36,846 bases of DNA from Nitrospirota bacterium (GTDB lineage: Bacteria; Nitrospirota; Thermodesulfovibrionia; Thermodesulfovibrionales; JdFR-88): NCBI GenBank assembly GCA_021789735.1, contig JAJYJB010000018.1:1-36846 (forward strand), read 5' to 3'. This document shows positions 15,186 through 23,484 of the stretch, piece after piece. How positions within the stretch are numbered: position 1 is the stretch's first letter; every line of letters begins with the position of its first letter. The position numbers were made by a program, and so were the translations under genes. Below the pieces are notes generated by a model. That model worked only from the letters and a program-made list of their open reading frames with translations, ran no database searches and was not told where the DNA came from.

Positions 15186-15459
15186 TTTTCTTTTTCCTTT
15201 TCGAGTGTTTTATTTCGCTCTCCTTATGGAGACTTATTTTACAGGTTTTTTGACCGGTTTTTTCATAAAATCTTCGCATTTCACGCGTATAATTTTGGCA
15301 ATCTTTCATAGTGGTGACTCCGGTTACAGAGGTCATTAAAGAGATTTTTTATTATAAAAGACCAGGCAAATGAAGCAGCTCCGCATTTCAGCTTTTCAGG
15401 CCTCTTTGGCTGTTTCTTGATTATTAAAATATTGATCATTACCTGAACAGGAGGCGGTC

Positions 15460-16344
15460 ATGTTTAAAAGTCTGTGGAAGATATTTTTTCATATAATAAT
15501 AATTATCCTGAGCGCATCCGCCGCGCTCTCCCTTCCTTATGCGGGAAGGTTCATAGCCCAGAATTATCAGAAATACTGGTCCCTCATTGCAAACAAGGAG
15601 CTGTTTCTCATTTCAACGGAAATGATTCTGGCGGCGCTCCTGATAGTATTTTTCAACCATATTGTGCGGACCCTGAAGAATTGGCGTCTCTCCAGCATGG
15701 CGGCCAGGGCAGGCATGGTTGCCGTAACAAACATGCATAAAGACATCGCCGCTGCCGGGAAGATGAAAAGACGGTCCTTGTTGAAGACCCGGAGGTTCAG
15801 GGAAAAACAGGGATTTTTAAAGGACATCATGCTCCTGAGTTCCACGGGCTCTAGTACTTTTGTTGCGCCGGACGGCGAATTCCACAACGTGCTGAAGAAC
15901 TGCAGGGAGGCCAAGGTGATGCTCCTCAACCCCTTTGGCGAGGGCGCAGCCATCCGGGCGCGGGGAATCCCGGAGCCGGACATAACCCCGGGCAGTTTCA
16001 CGGACCAGATACTCAACAGCATCGCTTTTCTGAGGGACCTGAACGAGGTCCATCAAAATATAAGGCTCAAGCTTTTAAGTGATGCGCCCCTTCTAAAGCT
16101 CGCAATCCTCGGGGACTATATCAGCATGCGGCCCTACCGGGCGGGGCTCGGCACAAAGGAAATGCCTGAATACGTATTCAGGCATTCGAATGGCCAGGGC
16201 AGCCTCTACGATATTTTTTATCAGTTCTTTCTTTCCAGGTGGCGCGACTCGAGCATACCCGAGTATGACTTCAATACCGGCGAGCTCGTATACAGGGACG
16301 CATCCGGAAGCGAGGTCCGAAGGGAGCAGCTTGCCAATGCATGA
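15460..16344 (+). CDS. Membrane-anchored phospholipase-D-like domain protein, unknown function
   Basis: This 294-residue protein has two hydrophobic segments (about 8-28 and 48-68). A basic linker (KMKRRSLLKTRRFREKQ) and a cytoplasmic domain of about 190 residues follow. That domain resembles the PLD-like regions often placed after HTH or signalling domains (DUF5919 type). It has a KVMLLNPFGEGAAIRARG strand-loop, a helix near IAFLRDLNEVH, KLLSDAP, ILGDYISMRPYRAGLG and the closing SLYDIFYQFFLSRWRDS helix. The HKD catalytic motif is absent, so nuclease or lipase activity is doubtful and ligand sensing is more likely. The start has AGGAGG 7 nt upstream. Assignment to the PLD-like group is my inference from pattern; otherwise it is unknown. 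Confidence 0.75.
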   Translation: MFKSLWKIFFHIIIIILSASAALSLPYAGRFIAQNYQKYWSLIANKELFLISTEMILAALLIVFFNHIVRTLKNWRLSSMAARAGMVAVTNMHKDIAAAGKMKRRSLLKTRRFREKQGFLKDIMLLSSTGSSTFVAPDGEFHNVLKNCREAKVMLLNPFGEGAAIRARGIPEPDITPGSFTDQILNSIAFLRDLNEVHQNIRLKLLSDAPLLKLAILGDYISMRPYRAGLGTKEMPEYVFRHSNGQGSLYDIFYQFFLSRWRDSSIPEYDFNTGELVYRDASGSEVRREQLANA

Positions 16345-16451
16345 AAAAACCAAAAAAATAAAAAAATCTTTGCCGGGTTGCAATTTCGCCCGCAAAACAA
16401 AATAATAGGATTATCACGACTTTTGTCGATAAAGAAGGAAATTTTTTAAAA

Positions 16452-16790
16452 ATGGCGTCTTCGATGGAAGTAACCTGTCCCTTCTGCCGCGAGACCGTCC
16501 CAGGCGCGGCAAATTTTTGCCCCGCCTGCGGCAGGCAGCTAAGATACAAGCCGCTTGACACGACCATATACAGGCAAGCGATGGTGTACCTTGTCAGTTT
16601 TTTTCTGCCGCCTTTCGGTCTTTGGTATGCGTGGAAATATCTGAAGCAGGAAGATGGAAAGTCTAAAAAAATCGGTTGGGTGGCCGTGGTCCTGACCGTG
16701 ATTTCTCTGGTCCTCACCATTTGGACGGCAAAATTGTTCATGGACGCAGTCAATCAGCAGCTTCAGTCACTTGGCCCCCTGGTCCGTTGA
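16452..16790 (+). CDS. Zinc-ribbon small membrane protein
   Basis: This 112-residue protein has an N-terminal zinc ribbon (CPFCRETVPGAANFCPACG, two CxxC pairs at residues 9-12 and 24-27) joined to two membrane helices (about 41-60 and 74-96). Such zinc-ribbon/TM proteins are common and poorly characterised. It follows the PLD-like membrane gene by 107 nt in the same direction and may be co-transcribed. AAGGAAA with wide spacing precedes the ATG. Confidence 0.75.
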   Translation: MASSMEVTCPFCRETVPGAANFCPACGRQLRYKPLDTTIYRQAMVYLVSFFLPPFGLWYAWKYLKQEDGKSKKIGWVAVVLTVISLVLTIWTAKLFMDAVNQQLQSLGPLVR

Positions 16791-16811
16791 GATACCCTGA
16801 AGGCCTAAAAA

Positions 16812-17159
16812 TTAATCCTGTTGCTTTATTGAAAAGGCCGGGGGCTTTATGGCTTCCCAGTGGCAGACCGGGCATTTTCCGGGTTTTCTGAGGCGTTCCC
16901 TCTTTTTAAATACAAAACCGCATTTCCTGCATTCCGCAGGCGTAACGGCAAGCAGTCCATGGATGCCGCCCAGGCTCTTCTGTATATGCTCCAGGTGTTC
17001 GTAAACCTCCTTTTCGCCGACGCCCACCTCCGAGGATATGTCTTTTGCCGTAAGGACCGCGCCCCTGAGGACATTCATGATCTCATGCCGGACCGTGTCA
17101 AACCTTTCAGCCGAAAGCGGAGGCACGGATGACCTTTTTGTTTTTGGTCTGCCGCCCAT
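16812..17159 (-). CDS. HTH transcriptional regulator fused to zinc ribbon
   Basis: This 115-residue protein has a winged-helix type HTH (about 20-70; MNVLRGAVLTAKDISSEVGV with recognition-helix region EKEVYEHLEHI). A C-terminal rubredoxin-like zinc ribbon follows (CRKCGFVFKKRERLRKPGKCPVC). This matches the predicted regulator group described as HTH fused to Zn ribbon (COG3357 type). It probably binds DNA as a dimer and may sense metal or redox state. The MFS gene upstream on the same strand ends 69 nt after its start region in the opposite genomic order, so the regulator is the downstream-most gene. The target is unknown; autoregulation or control of the exporter is possible. Confidence 0.82.
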   Translation of the reverse strand: MGGRPKTKRSSVPPLSAERFDTVRHEIMNVLRGAVLTAKDISSEVGVGEKEVYEHLEHIQKSLGGIHGLLAVTPAECRKCGFVFKKRERLRKPGKCPVCHWEAIKPPAFSIKQQD

Positions 17160-17227
17160 ACCTAAAGCATATCAGACCCTAAAAAAAACAAAAAAATCGG
17201 GCACAAAGAAAGGGCAAATGATATGGG

Positions 17228-18391
17228 TCAGGTGGTCCGGAAGCGGGGCCCGCCCATAAGCAAAAAACCCAGGGCAAGCACCAAAGCGCCCAGGCCAAAG
17301 GGCAAAGACGGCCGTACCTGGAAAAGCAGCCCGGCAAAAAAGGGGCCGCATATTGTGGAGACCGACAGGACTGAAGACATCACGCCCAGCACTTCTCCTC
17401 TCCTGCGGCCCCCGGCCAGACCGGCGGTCCGGCTCGTCAGGACTACGCGCAGCAGCGATTGGCTGAACACGTTAAGCAGTATTCCTGCCGCGAAGAAATA
17501 AATGGATGGGACAAGGAGCAATGAAAACCCGGCCGCGTTGGCCAGGAACGTCCAGACCTCCAGGGCTGTCTCCCTGAAATGCCTCAGCCAGAACCGCCCA
17601 AGCAAAAAAGTCTGGTTCAGGAATATGGCTATGCCCATTCCGGTGTAGATGGCCCCCACCATGACGGAATTGAACCCGTATACCCTGCTCATATAAAGGG
17701 CAAATACGGACTGCATCCCGGAAAAAGCCACCCCGAAGAAAAACCATGCGCCGTACCTGTTTCGAAGCAGGCTGTCACGGGCCGCGGCAACCAGCGGGCG
17801 CAAGGGATTGATGTGTACCCTCTTTTCCTTGTCGAGCTTCTTCAGGGATTCCGGGAGGTAAAAAAGCGCGCCTATTACGTTTAAAGCGGCCATCGCGCCC
17901 ACGAAATAGAAAGGCAGGGCGTGAGAAACGGCGCTAAGCGCGGCCCCGATAGCGGGCCCGGCTATGAAGGCTATGCCAAAAACGGAGCCGATGATCCCCA
18001 GGTTGGTGGTCCTCTCCTTTTCATCGGAGGCTATGTCCACAAGATAACTCTGCGCGATGGGCAGGTTTCCGGCAGCCATGCCGTCTATGATCCGCCCCAG
18101 GAACAATATCCACACAGCCTGGGCCGAAGCAAAAACAAGCCATCCTATCGCCGTGCTGGCTATGCTGGCTATTAAAACGGGGCGTCTTCCCACCCTGTCG
18201 GAAAGCGCGCCAAGAAATGGCGCGCTTACGAAGGAAAAGAGGGAAAAAACGGAAAAGAGCATTGTGAGCGTGAGGGCTGAAACCCCAAAGCTTTCCACAT
18301 AGAACGGGAGCACCGGAATGATAATGGCAAGTCCGAGGACGTCTATAAAAACAGTAAGTATGATGACCGCTTTTTCCTTTTGTATCTTCAT
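17228..18391 (-). CDS. MFS drug-exporter-like transporter (TetA-like)
   Basis: This 387-residue inner-membrane protein has about 12 transmembrane helices. The first helix carries IDVLGLAIIIPVLPFY, and the loop 2-3 motif A reads GALSDRVGRRPVL, both typical of the TetA/Bcr-type drug:H+ antiporter subfamily. The signature continues with GRIIDGMAAGNLPIAQSYLVDI and a motif C-like GPAIGAAL. It probably exports a small amphiphilic compound with proton influx. Its substrate cannot be read. It lies upstream, on the same strand, of a small HTH/zinc-ribbon regulator. No good ribosome site precedes the ATG. Confidence 0.88.
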   Translation of the reverse strand: MKIQKEKAVIILTVFIDVLGLAIIIPVLPFYVESFGVSALTLTMLFSVFSLFSFVSAPFLGALSDRVGRRPVLIASIASTAIGWLVFASAQAVWILFLGRIIDGMAAGNLPIAQSYLVDIASDEKERTTNLGIIGSVFGIAFIAGPAIGAALSAVSHALPFYFVGAMAALNVIGALFYLPESLKKLDKEKRVHINPLRPLVAAARDSLLRNRYGAWFFFGVAFSGMQSVFALYMSRVYGFNSVMVGAIYTGMGIAIFLNQTFLLGRFWLRHFRETALEVWTFLANAAGFSLLLVPSIYFFAAGILLNVFSQSLLRVVLTSRTAGLAGGRRRGEVLGVMSSVLSVSTICGPFFAGLLFQVRPSLPFGLGALVLALGFLLMGGPRFRTT

Positions 18392-18572
18392 GCGTTACTA
18401 TTATAGCCTGTATAGGGCCACCCGATAGCCCCCCGGGCCTTGTCCAGCCGGAGCGTATGCCGTCCCCTGCGCCTTTAAGGGACCTGGAGTGGAAAATGGG
18501 CAGAAAAACGGAGGATTCGATGCAGGCGTGAGCGGCCGGCCAATTTTATGTTATCCTGAACCAGGGAGATCC

Positions 18573-18734
18573 ATGAAAATAAATGCTCGCGGCATTTTTG
18601 GTTCAGGCATCAGGATAACGGCAGGCATTGTCCTTGCCCTTCTGGCCGCATTTTCAGGAATGGCCACGGACGTCAGGGTCCTTCTTTTTGTGTTTGCTGC
18701 AGTCATGCTCTTTACCGGGATATTCGGCTTTTGA
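18573..18734 (+). CDS. Small DUF2892-like membrane protein
   Basis: This 53-residue protein has two membrane helices (about 13-30 and 35-52). The N-terminal RITAGIVLALLAAFSG and C-terminal LLFVFAAVMLFTGIFGF match DUF2892 (the membrane part of YgaP-like proteins). GGGAG 6 nt upstream supports ATG 18573 over earlier in-frame starts. DUF2892 proteins normally continue with a CP-containing segment after GFFGF; here a TGA stop falls at that point, so the protein is slightly short. Confidence 0.6.
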   Translation: MKINARGIFGSGIRITAGIVLALLAAFSGMATDVRVLLFVFAAVMLFTGIFGF

Positions 18735-18843
18735 CGCTTGGGAAGGAAGACGCCATGGCCCAGCGCCTGCAAGGAGAGAGATCGAAGGGCTTTTTTCCTC
18801 TGACCATAAGATAACGGACAAGCTTGCTCTTTAGAAGAAAAAA

Positions 18844-19239
18844 ATGAGCGCCGGGCAGATATACGGTACGCTGGCGGACGCGGTGGTTATAGCACACCTG
18901 CTCTGGATAGTCTTTCTCTTCGTGGGCGGCCTATGGGGCAGAAAATACCTGTCCATAAGGGTCTTTCACATCTTCGGCCTGGCCCTGGCCTTCGTGGTGC
19001 AGGTGTTTGACCTGTATTGCCCGCTTACCTATCTTGAAGTGTATCTCCGGCAAAAGGCCGTGGGCAATCCTTACGGTGTTTACACAGGCTCCTTCCTGGC
19101 CCATTATGCTGAAAAGCTGGTTTACATAAACCTCTCCAGGGGTCTGGTAGTCTTTGCGACCGTCCTGCTTTGCGCGGTCAACGCCTTTTTTTACTTCAGG
19201 AAATGGAAAAGGGGAAAAGTCCGGCATTTTTCACCCTAA
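18844..19239 (+). CDS. DUF2784 family membrane protein
   Basis: This 131-residue protein has four hydrophobic helices. The DUF2784 features are VVIAHLLWIVFLFVGGLWG at the N terminus, the basic R...FHIFGL segment, the conserved DLYCPLTYLEVYLRQKA block and the following SFLAHYAEKLVY. It is an inner-membrane protein of unknown function. It lies 110 nt after the DUF2892-like gene in the same direction. There is no strong ribosome site; AGAAG 7 nt before the ATG is the best candidate. Confidence 0.82.
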   Translation: MSAGQIYGTLADAVVIAHLLWIVFLFVGGLWGRKYLSIRVFHIFGLALAFVVQVFDLYCPLTYLEVYLRQKAVGNPYGVYTGSFLAHYAEKLVYINLSRGLVVFATVLLCAVNAFFYFRKWKRGKVRHFSP

Positions 19240-19426
19240 CATTCGCCCCAGGGCCCTCAACTGCATGGTCCGGACTTGCACCGGCTTTTTTATCATGCAC
19301 GGCCGCTTTTGGCTTAAGGTCAAGATTCAAAAGAAATAATTGCAAAGCAGCATGGCAAGTTAAGCTCCCCAAAGGGTAATATATAACGTCTTTTAAACGG
19401 GCGGCAATCCATGCCCGGCCACCAAA

Positions 19427-20290
19427 ATGGGATTTAAAGCGAAGATAGAATCCATTCCAGGGTCCATTGACAAGGTCCCGAGGCCCGTCATCGCGGCTTC
19501 GGGCACCGTTCTGGCGTTTCTCATCGGAGTGCTGGACCTGACGACGGGCTACGAGATAAACCTTTCATTTTTCTACCTGTTGCCGGTCCTCCTGTTTTCA
19601 TTGAGGTTCGAAGGGACCGTCCCTGTCGTTCTTATATCAGTCCTGTGCGCGTTAATCCAGTTCATGGCAGACATTATGGCGGGCCATGTCTATTCCAGTA
19701 TTCTGATCCCGTTCTGGAACGGGATCATGATGTTTGGCATTCTGCTGACGATAGCGTATTCCTTTGTGGCGCTTAAAAAAGTGCTCCGCAGGGAAAGCAG
19801 TTTTGCACGCATCGATTATCTGACCGGTGTTTCCAACGCCAGGCACTTTTACGAACTTGCTGAGATAGAGGTAACCAGGTCAGCAAGATATCGCCGTCCT
19901 TTTTCAATAGCCGTCATGGACGTGGATAATTTCAAGTACGTCAACGATAATTTTGGCCATCCGGTGGGGGACCAGCTTCTGCAGACGGTGGCCAAAACGG
20001 TCCGGAAGACATTGCGGAAGACCGACGTCATCGCCAGAATGGGAGGCGACGAGTTTGCTTTCCTTTTGCCTGAAACGGAGGGCACGGCGGCTGCCGTGGC
20101 CATAGGCAAGGTCAGGGACAACCTCCTGGCGGCCATGAAGAAAAAGGAGTGGCCGGTGACATTCAGCATAGGCATTGTAAGCTGCAGCTGCGGGCACCAT
20201 TTGGATGTTTTGATGAAAACGGCCGACGACCTGATGTACAAGGCCAAAAAAAACGGGAAAAACATGATAGTGACTGGAGGTTGCCAATGA
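19427..20290 (+). CDS. Membrane diguanylate cyclase (GGDEF)
   Basis: This 287-residue enzyme has four to five membrane helices in residues ~22-120 and then a GGDEF domain (~128-283). DYLTGVSNARHF opens the domain, MDVDNFKYVNDNFGHPVGDQLL follows, and the active site GGDEF is intact in RMGGDEFAFLLPE. An RxxD inhibitory site (RKTD) lies five residues before it, so product inhibition by c-di-GMP is expected. It makes cyclic di-GMP from two GTP. The membrane sensor has no recognised ligand-binding domain. Its stop codon overlaps the start of the thioredoxin-like selenoprotein gene (ATGA at 20287-20290), implying coupled expression and perhaps a redox input. Confidence 0.92.
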   Translation: MGFKAKIESIPGSIDKVPRPVIAASGTVLAFLIGVLDLTTGYEINLSFFYLLPVLLFSLRFEGTVPVVLISVLCALIQFMADIMAGHVYSSILIPFWNGIMMFGILLTIAYSFVALKKVLRRESSFARIDYLTGVSNARHFYELAEIEVTRSARYRRPFSIAVMDVDNFKYVNDNFGHPVGDQLLQTVAKTVRKTLRKTDVIARMGGDEFAFLLPETEGTAAAVAIGKVRDNLLAAMKKKEWPVTFSIGIVSCSCGHHLDVLMKTADDLMYKAKKNGKNMIVTGGCQ

Positions 20291-20613
20291 GGATCGACTG
20301 TTATTTGTCCGCGGGCTGCGCTTCCGAAGATGCCCTGCGCCGGAACATAGGCCAGGCGTTGGAGCTTGAGGGCGTCATGGCGGAGATAAATTTTCACACT
20401 GTGGACAATGAAAAAGCGGCCGCGCTGGGGCTGACCGGCTCTCCGTCCGTGTTCATAGGCGGGCAGCAGTTGCAGCCGCAGGGCGCCGTTGGGTTTTCCT
20501 GAAGGATGTTCAGCGACGGGTCTGGAAGACTCACGAACGTTCCATCGGTCGAGACCATCAGGGAAGCGCTCCGGAAGACGAAACCGGTAACAAAAACACC
20601 CGAAAACAGTTAG
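20287..20613 (+). CDS. Thioredoxin-like selenoprotein (TGA = Sec72), 108 aa
   Basis: GGAGG 6 nt upstream and the ATGA overlap fix the start. Residues 1-71 form most of a thioredoxin-like fold: CYLSAGCASEDAL, then INFHTVDNEKAAALGLTGSPSVFIGG. The frame then meets TGA (20500-20502) and stays open for 36 more codons to TAG at 20611. That downstream segment (RMFSDGSGRLTNVPSVETI, then REALRK) is the C terminus expected for this family, where relatives carry Cys in a CRxY-like motif followed by VPS..TIREAL. The TGA therefore sits at a conserved Cys position. A SECIS-like stem-loop follows. Together these support selenocysteine. A nonsense mutation of a Cys codon is the alternative. It recalls the selenoprotein family named SaoT, but I cannot verify that. 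C11 or C5 may partner Sec72. Confidence 0.78.
20506..20540 (+). promoter_or_regulatory. Putative bacterial SECIS element
   Basis: A lower stem ATGTTC (20506-20511) / GAACGT (20535-20540) encloses an internal loop and an upper stem GGGTCT (20518-20523) / AGACTC (20527-20532). The apical loop GGA begins with G at 20524, 22 nt after the TGA. Bacterial SECIS elements bound by SelB place a loop G or GG roughly 16-37 nt after UGA on a short upper stem, so geometry and loop sequence agree. Stems include two G-U pairs. Confidence 0.65.
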
Positions 20614-20666
20614 CAGTCCCCAGGGGAAGATATTTTATCTCATTTCAAGGCCTGGCCGCGGCCGGG

Positions 20667-23366
20667 TCAGCTCTCTATGTATATTCTTGAGTCAACCGCG
20701 GCAACGCCTTTGCCCTCTTCGAAGACCAGGAGAGGGTTTATCTCCATCTGTCTTATCTCCGGGAAATCCTCTATCAGCACTGAAAAGCGCAGGATCGCCT
20801 CCGACAGTGAGTTGATGTCCCTCGGCGGCCGTCCCCTCCAGCCCTTGAGCAGCGGAATGCTCTTGAGCCTGGCCAGCATGCGCTCCGGATCCAGCGTAGT
20901 AAGCGGGTGCAGGGAAAAAGAAACGTCCTTCATCAGCTCCACCTGTATGCCGCCCAGCCCCACCATGACAAGCGGTCCGAAAGTGGGGTCGAACGTCATG
21001 CCAAGTATCACCTCCTGGCCTCCATAGAGCATGGGCTGAAGCAAAACCCCTTCCATCCGGTCCGCCAGTCTCTGCTTGAGGTCAATAAAACTCCGTCTCA
21101 CCTCATCTCCGGAGCGCAGGTCCAGGACCACCCCGCTAACGTCCGTCTTGTGCATGACGGTGGAGGAGCGCAGCTTCATCACCACCGGGAAGCCGATCTC
21201 CGCCGCTTTCCCTGCGGCCTCCTCCCCGGTGAAAGCGACCTCCATCCTGGCCGCAGGAATCCCATAGCAGCCAAGCAGGGCGGAACCCTCCTCCGGCAGG
21301 AGCCAGCCCCCCGCGGTTTTTTCCGCCCTTTTCACGGCGCCGGAGATAATCCTGCCAGCCTCGTCGTTCCTTATGTCCGTGAACTTGGGCGGCCTCCCCT
21401 CCTCGGTGCTTAAAAACCGGGCATAATTATAGGCCCTGGCCAGCGCCTCTACCGCGTCTTCCGGGAATATGTATGAAGGGATATTCCTGCCTGGGGCCAG
21501 CTCCAGGTTCACCATCGCCTGTTCGCCCATCGTCATAAAACAGGCGATAACGGGTTTTTTTTGCCCCCTGTATCCCGCCATGGCCTCACGCACGGCTTTT
21601 GCCACTTCCTCCGGGCGCGTCACAAGAGGCGGGATGTAGATAACAACCAGCGAATCCACTGCCGGGTCATCCAGCATGGCCACCATCGCCTTTCCGAAGG
21701 ACTCCGCGGGGGCTGAGGCTATCATGTCCACCGGGTTGCCGAGGGCCGCCGCCTCCGGCAGGAATTCCCTCAACCTGGCAAGCGTGGCGGCCGACAGCGC
21801 GGGCACCTTGAGCCCCCAGTCCTCGCATGCGTCGGCGGCAAGCACTCCAGGACCGCCCGCGTTTGTCAGTATGCCCACGTTCGGGCCCCTAGGCAGCGGC
21901 TGGCTGGACAGGAACTTGGTGACGTTGAACATCTCTTCTATCTTGTCCACGCGTATGACCCCGGCCTGCCGGAACATTGCCTCCACGGCCACTTCAGCGG
22001 CGGCAAGCGCCCCGGTGTGGGAAGTGGCCGCCCTTGCCCCAACCTCCGATTTGCCGCCCTTTACCGCAACTACCGGCTTTTTCCTTGAAACCCTGCGTGC
22101 GATACGGCTGAATTTCCTTGGGTTGCCGAAGGACTCCATGTACAGGGCGATGATGTCCGTGCTGTCGTCGTCCTCCCAGAACTCAAGCAGGTCGTTGCTT
22201 GAAATGTCCATGCGGTTGCCGATGCTCACGAATGAGTTTATGCCCAGCGACATGCTCTTTGCGTAATCAAGCAGCGCAAGCCCCAGCGCTCCGCTCTGGG
22301 AGCCGATGCTTATTGTGCCGCAGGGAGGCATGTTGGGGGAAAACGTGGCATTAAGGCTTACGTCCTTATGGCAATTGAGAATGCCCAGGCAGTTTGGCCC
22401 TATCACCCTCATCCCATACGAAAGGACCTTCTCAAGGAGCGATTTCTCCCGGTGTTTGCCCTCGCTGCCGGACTCGCCAAAGCCGGCCGATATGATGACC
22501 AGTCCCCATATGCCCTTTTGGCCGCATTCCTCAACGACGTCCAGCACCAGCGGAGCGGGCACCACGATCACGGCAAGGTCGATGTCTCCTGGCACGTCCA
22601 GCACCGACGGGTACGAAAGCACCCCGTCGATCGAGGCGGCATTGGGGTTCACCGGAAAGACGGTCCCCTTGAAGGAGCTCCGCAGAAAGTTCCTGAAGAT
22701 GGCGCCTCCCACGTTCCTGGGGTTCCTGGAGGCCCCGATGACGGCCACGGTGCGCGGGTACAGGAGCTTTCTCACCCCGGCGGAACGCGCTATGTGTTCC
22801 CTGTATGCCTGCCTTTTTGAAAATTCCTCCTGCTCCCTCAGGTCTATGGAATACTCGTAGGTGCCCTCGTCAAAGACCTTCTGGAACTTGAACCCGCTTT
22901 CCTCGAACACCTCCGTCATGCGGGTGTTCTCCGGTATAACGCGCGCGACGAAGCGGTTTATCTTGTAATGAAGGGCGCTTGAGGCAAGCTGCTCCAGCAG
23001 GGCGGTCCCTATGCCCCGCACCTGGATATTGTCTTCCACGACGAAGGCGACCTCCGCGGTCTTTCCTCCGGACATCAGGAACCAGCGCCCTACGGCCACG
23101 ATGCGCTCCTGCTGCCGCTCTCCCATGGTGGCCACATAGGCGTATTTATGGGGAGGGTCTATTTCCGTGTAATAGGCCAGCTCGGCATCGGTTATCTGCT
23201 TCTTCGTGTACCCGAAGCGCAGGTACCTGGTCCATTCGCTGAGCCGGTAGAAAAGCTCCTCTATCTTTTTTTTGTCATCCGGACGTATGGGCCGCACCTT
23301 CAGCCTCTGGCCTGTCCTGAGCACCACGTCCACAGCCTCGGAATTGTGGTTGGTCATCTTCATCAT
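20667..23366 (-). CDS. GNAT domain fused to NDP-forming acyl-CoA synthetase
   Basis: This 899-residue protein joins an N-terminal GNAT acetyltransferase domain (~12-175; acetyl-CoA loop VVEDNIQVRGIGTALLEQL) to an ADP-forming acetate:CoA ligase. The CoA-binding domain (~200-330) has TVAVIGASRNPRNVGG and the ligase domain has IGPNCLGILN. The phosphorylated histidine lies in AATSHTGALA. The C-terminal ATP-grasp domain (~680-899) contains GFPVVMKLRSSTVMHKTDVSGVVL, and near the end QMEINPLLVF. The ligase part may make acetyl-CoA, or may be regulatory, as in lysine acetyltransferases of the Pat/PatZ type, where GNAT is C-terminal; here it is N-terminal. The product likely couples acyl-CoA or acetate status to lysine acetylation. 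ATG choices at 23366, 23363 and 23357 are equivalent; none has a ribosome site. Confidence 0.92.
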   Translation of the reverse strand: MMKMTNHNSEAVDVVLRTGQRLKVRPIRPDDKKKIEELFYRLSEWTRYLRFGYTKKQITDAELAYYTEIDPPHKYAYVATMGERQQERIVAVGRWFLMSGGKTAEVAFVVEDNIQVRGIGTALLEQLASSALHYKINRFVARVIPENTRMTEVFEESGFKFQKVFDEGTYEYSIDLREQEEFSKRQAYREHIARSAGVRKLLYPRTVAVIGASRNPRNVGGAIFRNFLRSSFKGTVFPVNPNAASIDGVLSYPSVLDVPGDIDLAVIVVPAPLVLDVVEECGQKGIWGLVIISAGFGESGSEGKHREKSLLEKVLSYGMRVIGPNCLGILNCHKDVSLNATFSPNMPPCGTISIGSQSGALGLALLDYAKSMSLGINSFVSIGNRMDISSNDLLEFWEDDDSTDIIALYMESFGNPRKFSRIARRVSRKKPVVAVKGGKSEVGARAATSHTGALAAAEVAVEAMFRQAGVIRVDKIEEMFNVTKFLSSQPLPRGPNVGILTNAGGPGVLAADACEDWGLKVPALSAATLARLREFLPEAAALGNPVDMIASAPAESFGKAMVAMLDDPAVDSLVVIYIPPLVTRPEEVAKAVREAMAGYRGQKKPVIACFMTMGEQAMVNLELAPGRNIPSYIFPEDAVEALARAYNYARFLSTEEGRPPKFTDIRNDEAGRIISGAVKRAEKTAGGWLLPEEGSALLGCYGIPAARMEVAFTGEEAAGKAAEIGFPVVMKLRSSTVMHKTDVSGVVLDLRSGDEVRRSFIDLKQRLADRMEGVLLQPMLYGGQEVILGMTFDPTFGPLVMVGLGGIQVELMKDVSFSLHPLTTLDPERMLARLKSIPLLKGWRGRPPRDINSLSEAILRFSVLIEDFPEIRQMEINPLLVFEEGKGVAAVDSRIYIES

Positions 23367-23418
23367 GTTAAAAAAATTCTATCAGCTGCCAAGCGGTTTT
23401 CAAGGGGCCATCCAAAGC

Positions 23419-23450
23419 AAAAAAAAGGCCCCGGCGCTGGCCGTGGCCCC
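23419..23450 (-). terminator. Intrinsic terminator of the PEP-CTERM gene
   Basis: On the minus strand GGCC-A-CGGC and GCCG-G-GGCC form a stem around a 4-nt loop, followed by eight T. It lies 35-65 nt after the stop of the PEP-CTERM gene and separates it from the acyl-CoA synthetase gene. Confidence 0.75.
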
Positions 23451-23484
23451 TCTGGTATCCGCTTTTTACTTCGACGGGCGAACG

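Noticed and set aside
15220..15233. PerR or Fur box upstream of rubrerythrin
   Set aside because: TCTCC-TTAT-GGAGA does not match the TTATAAT-N-ATTATAA type consensus.
20287..20502. Plain 71-aa thioredoxin-like gene ending at the TGA
   Set aside because: Homologous sequence continues in the same frame after the TGA and a SECIS-like stem follows, so the short version is probably truncated.
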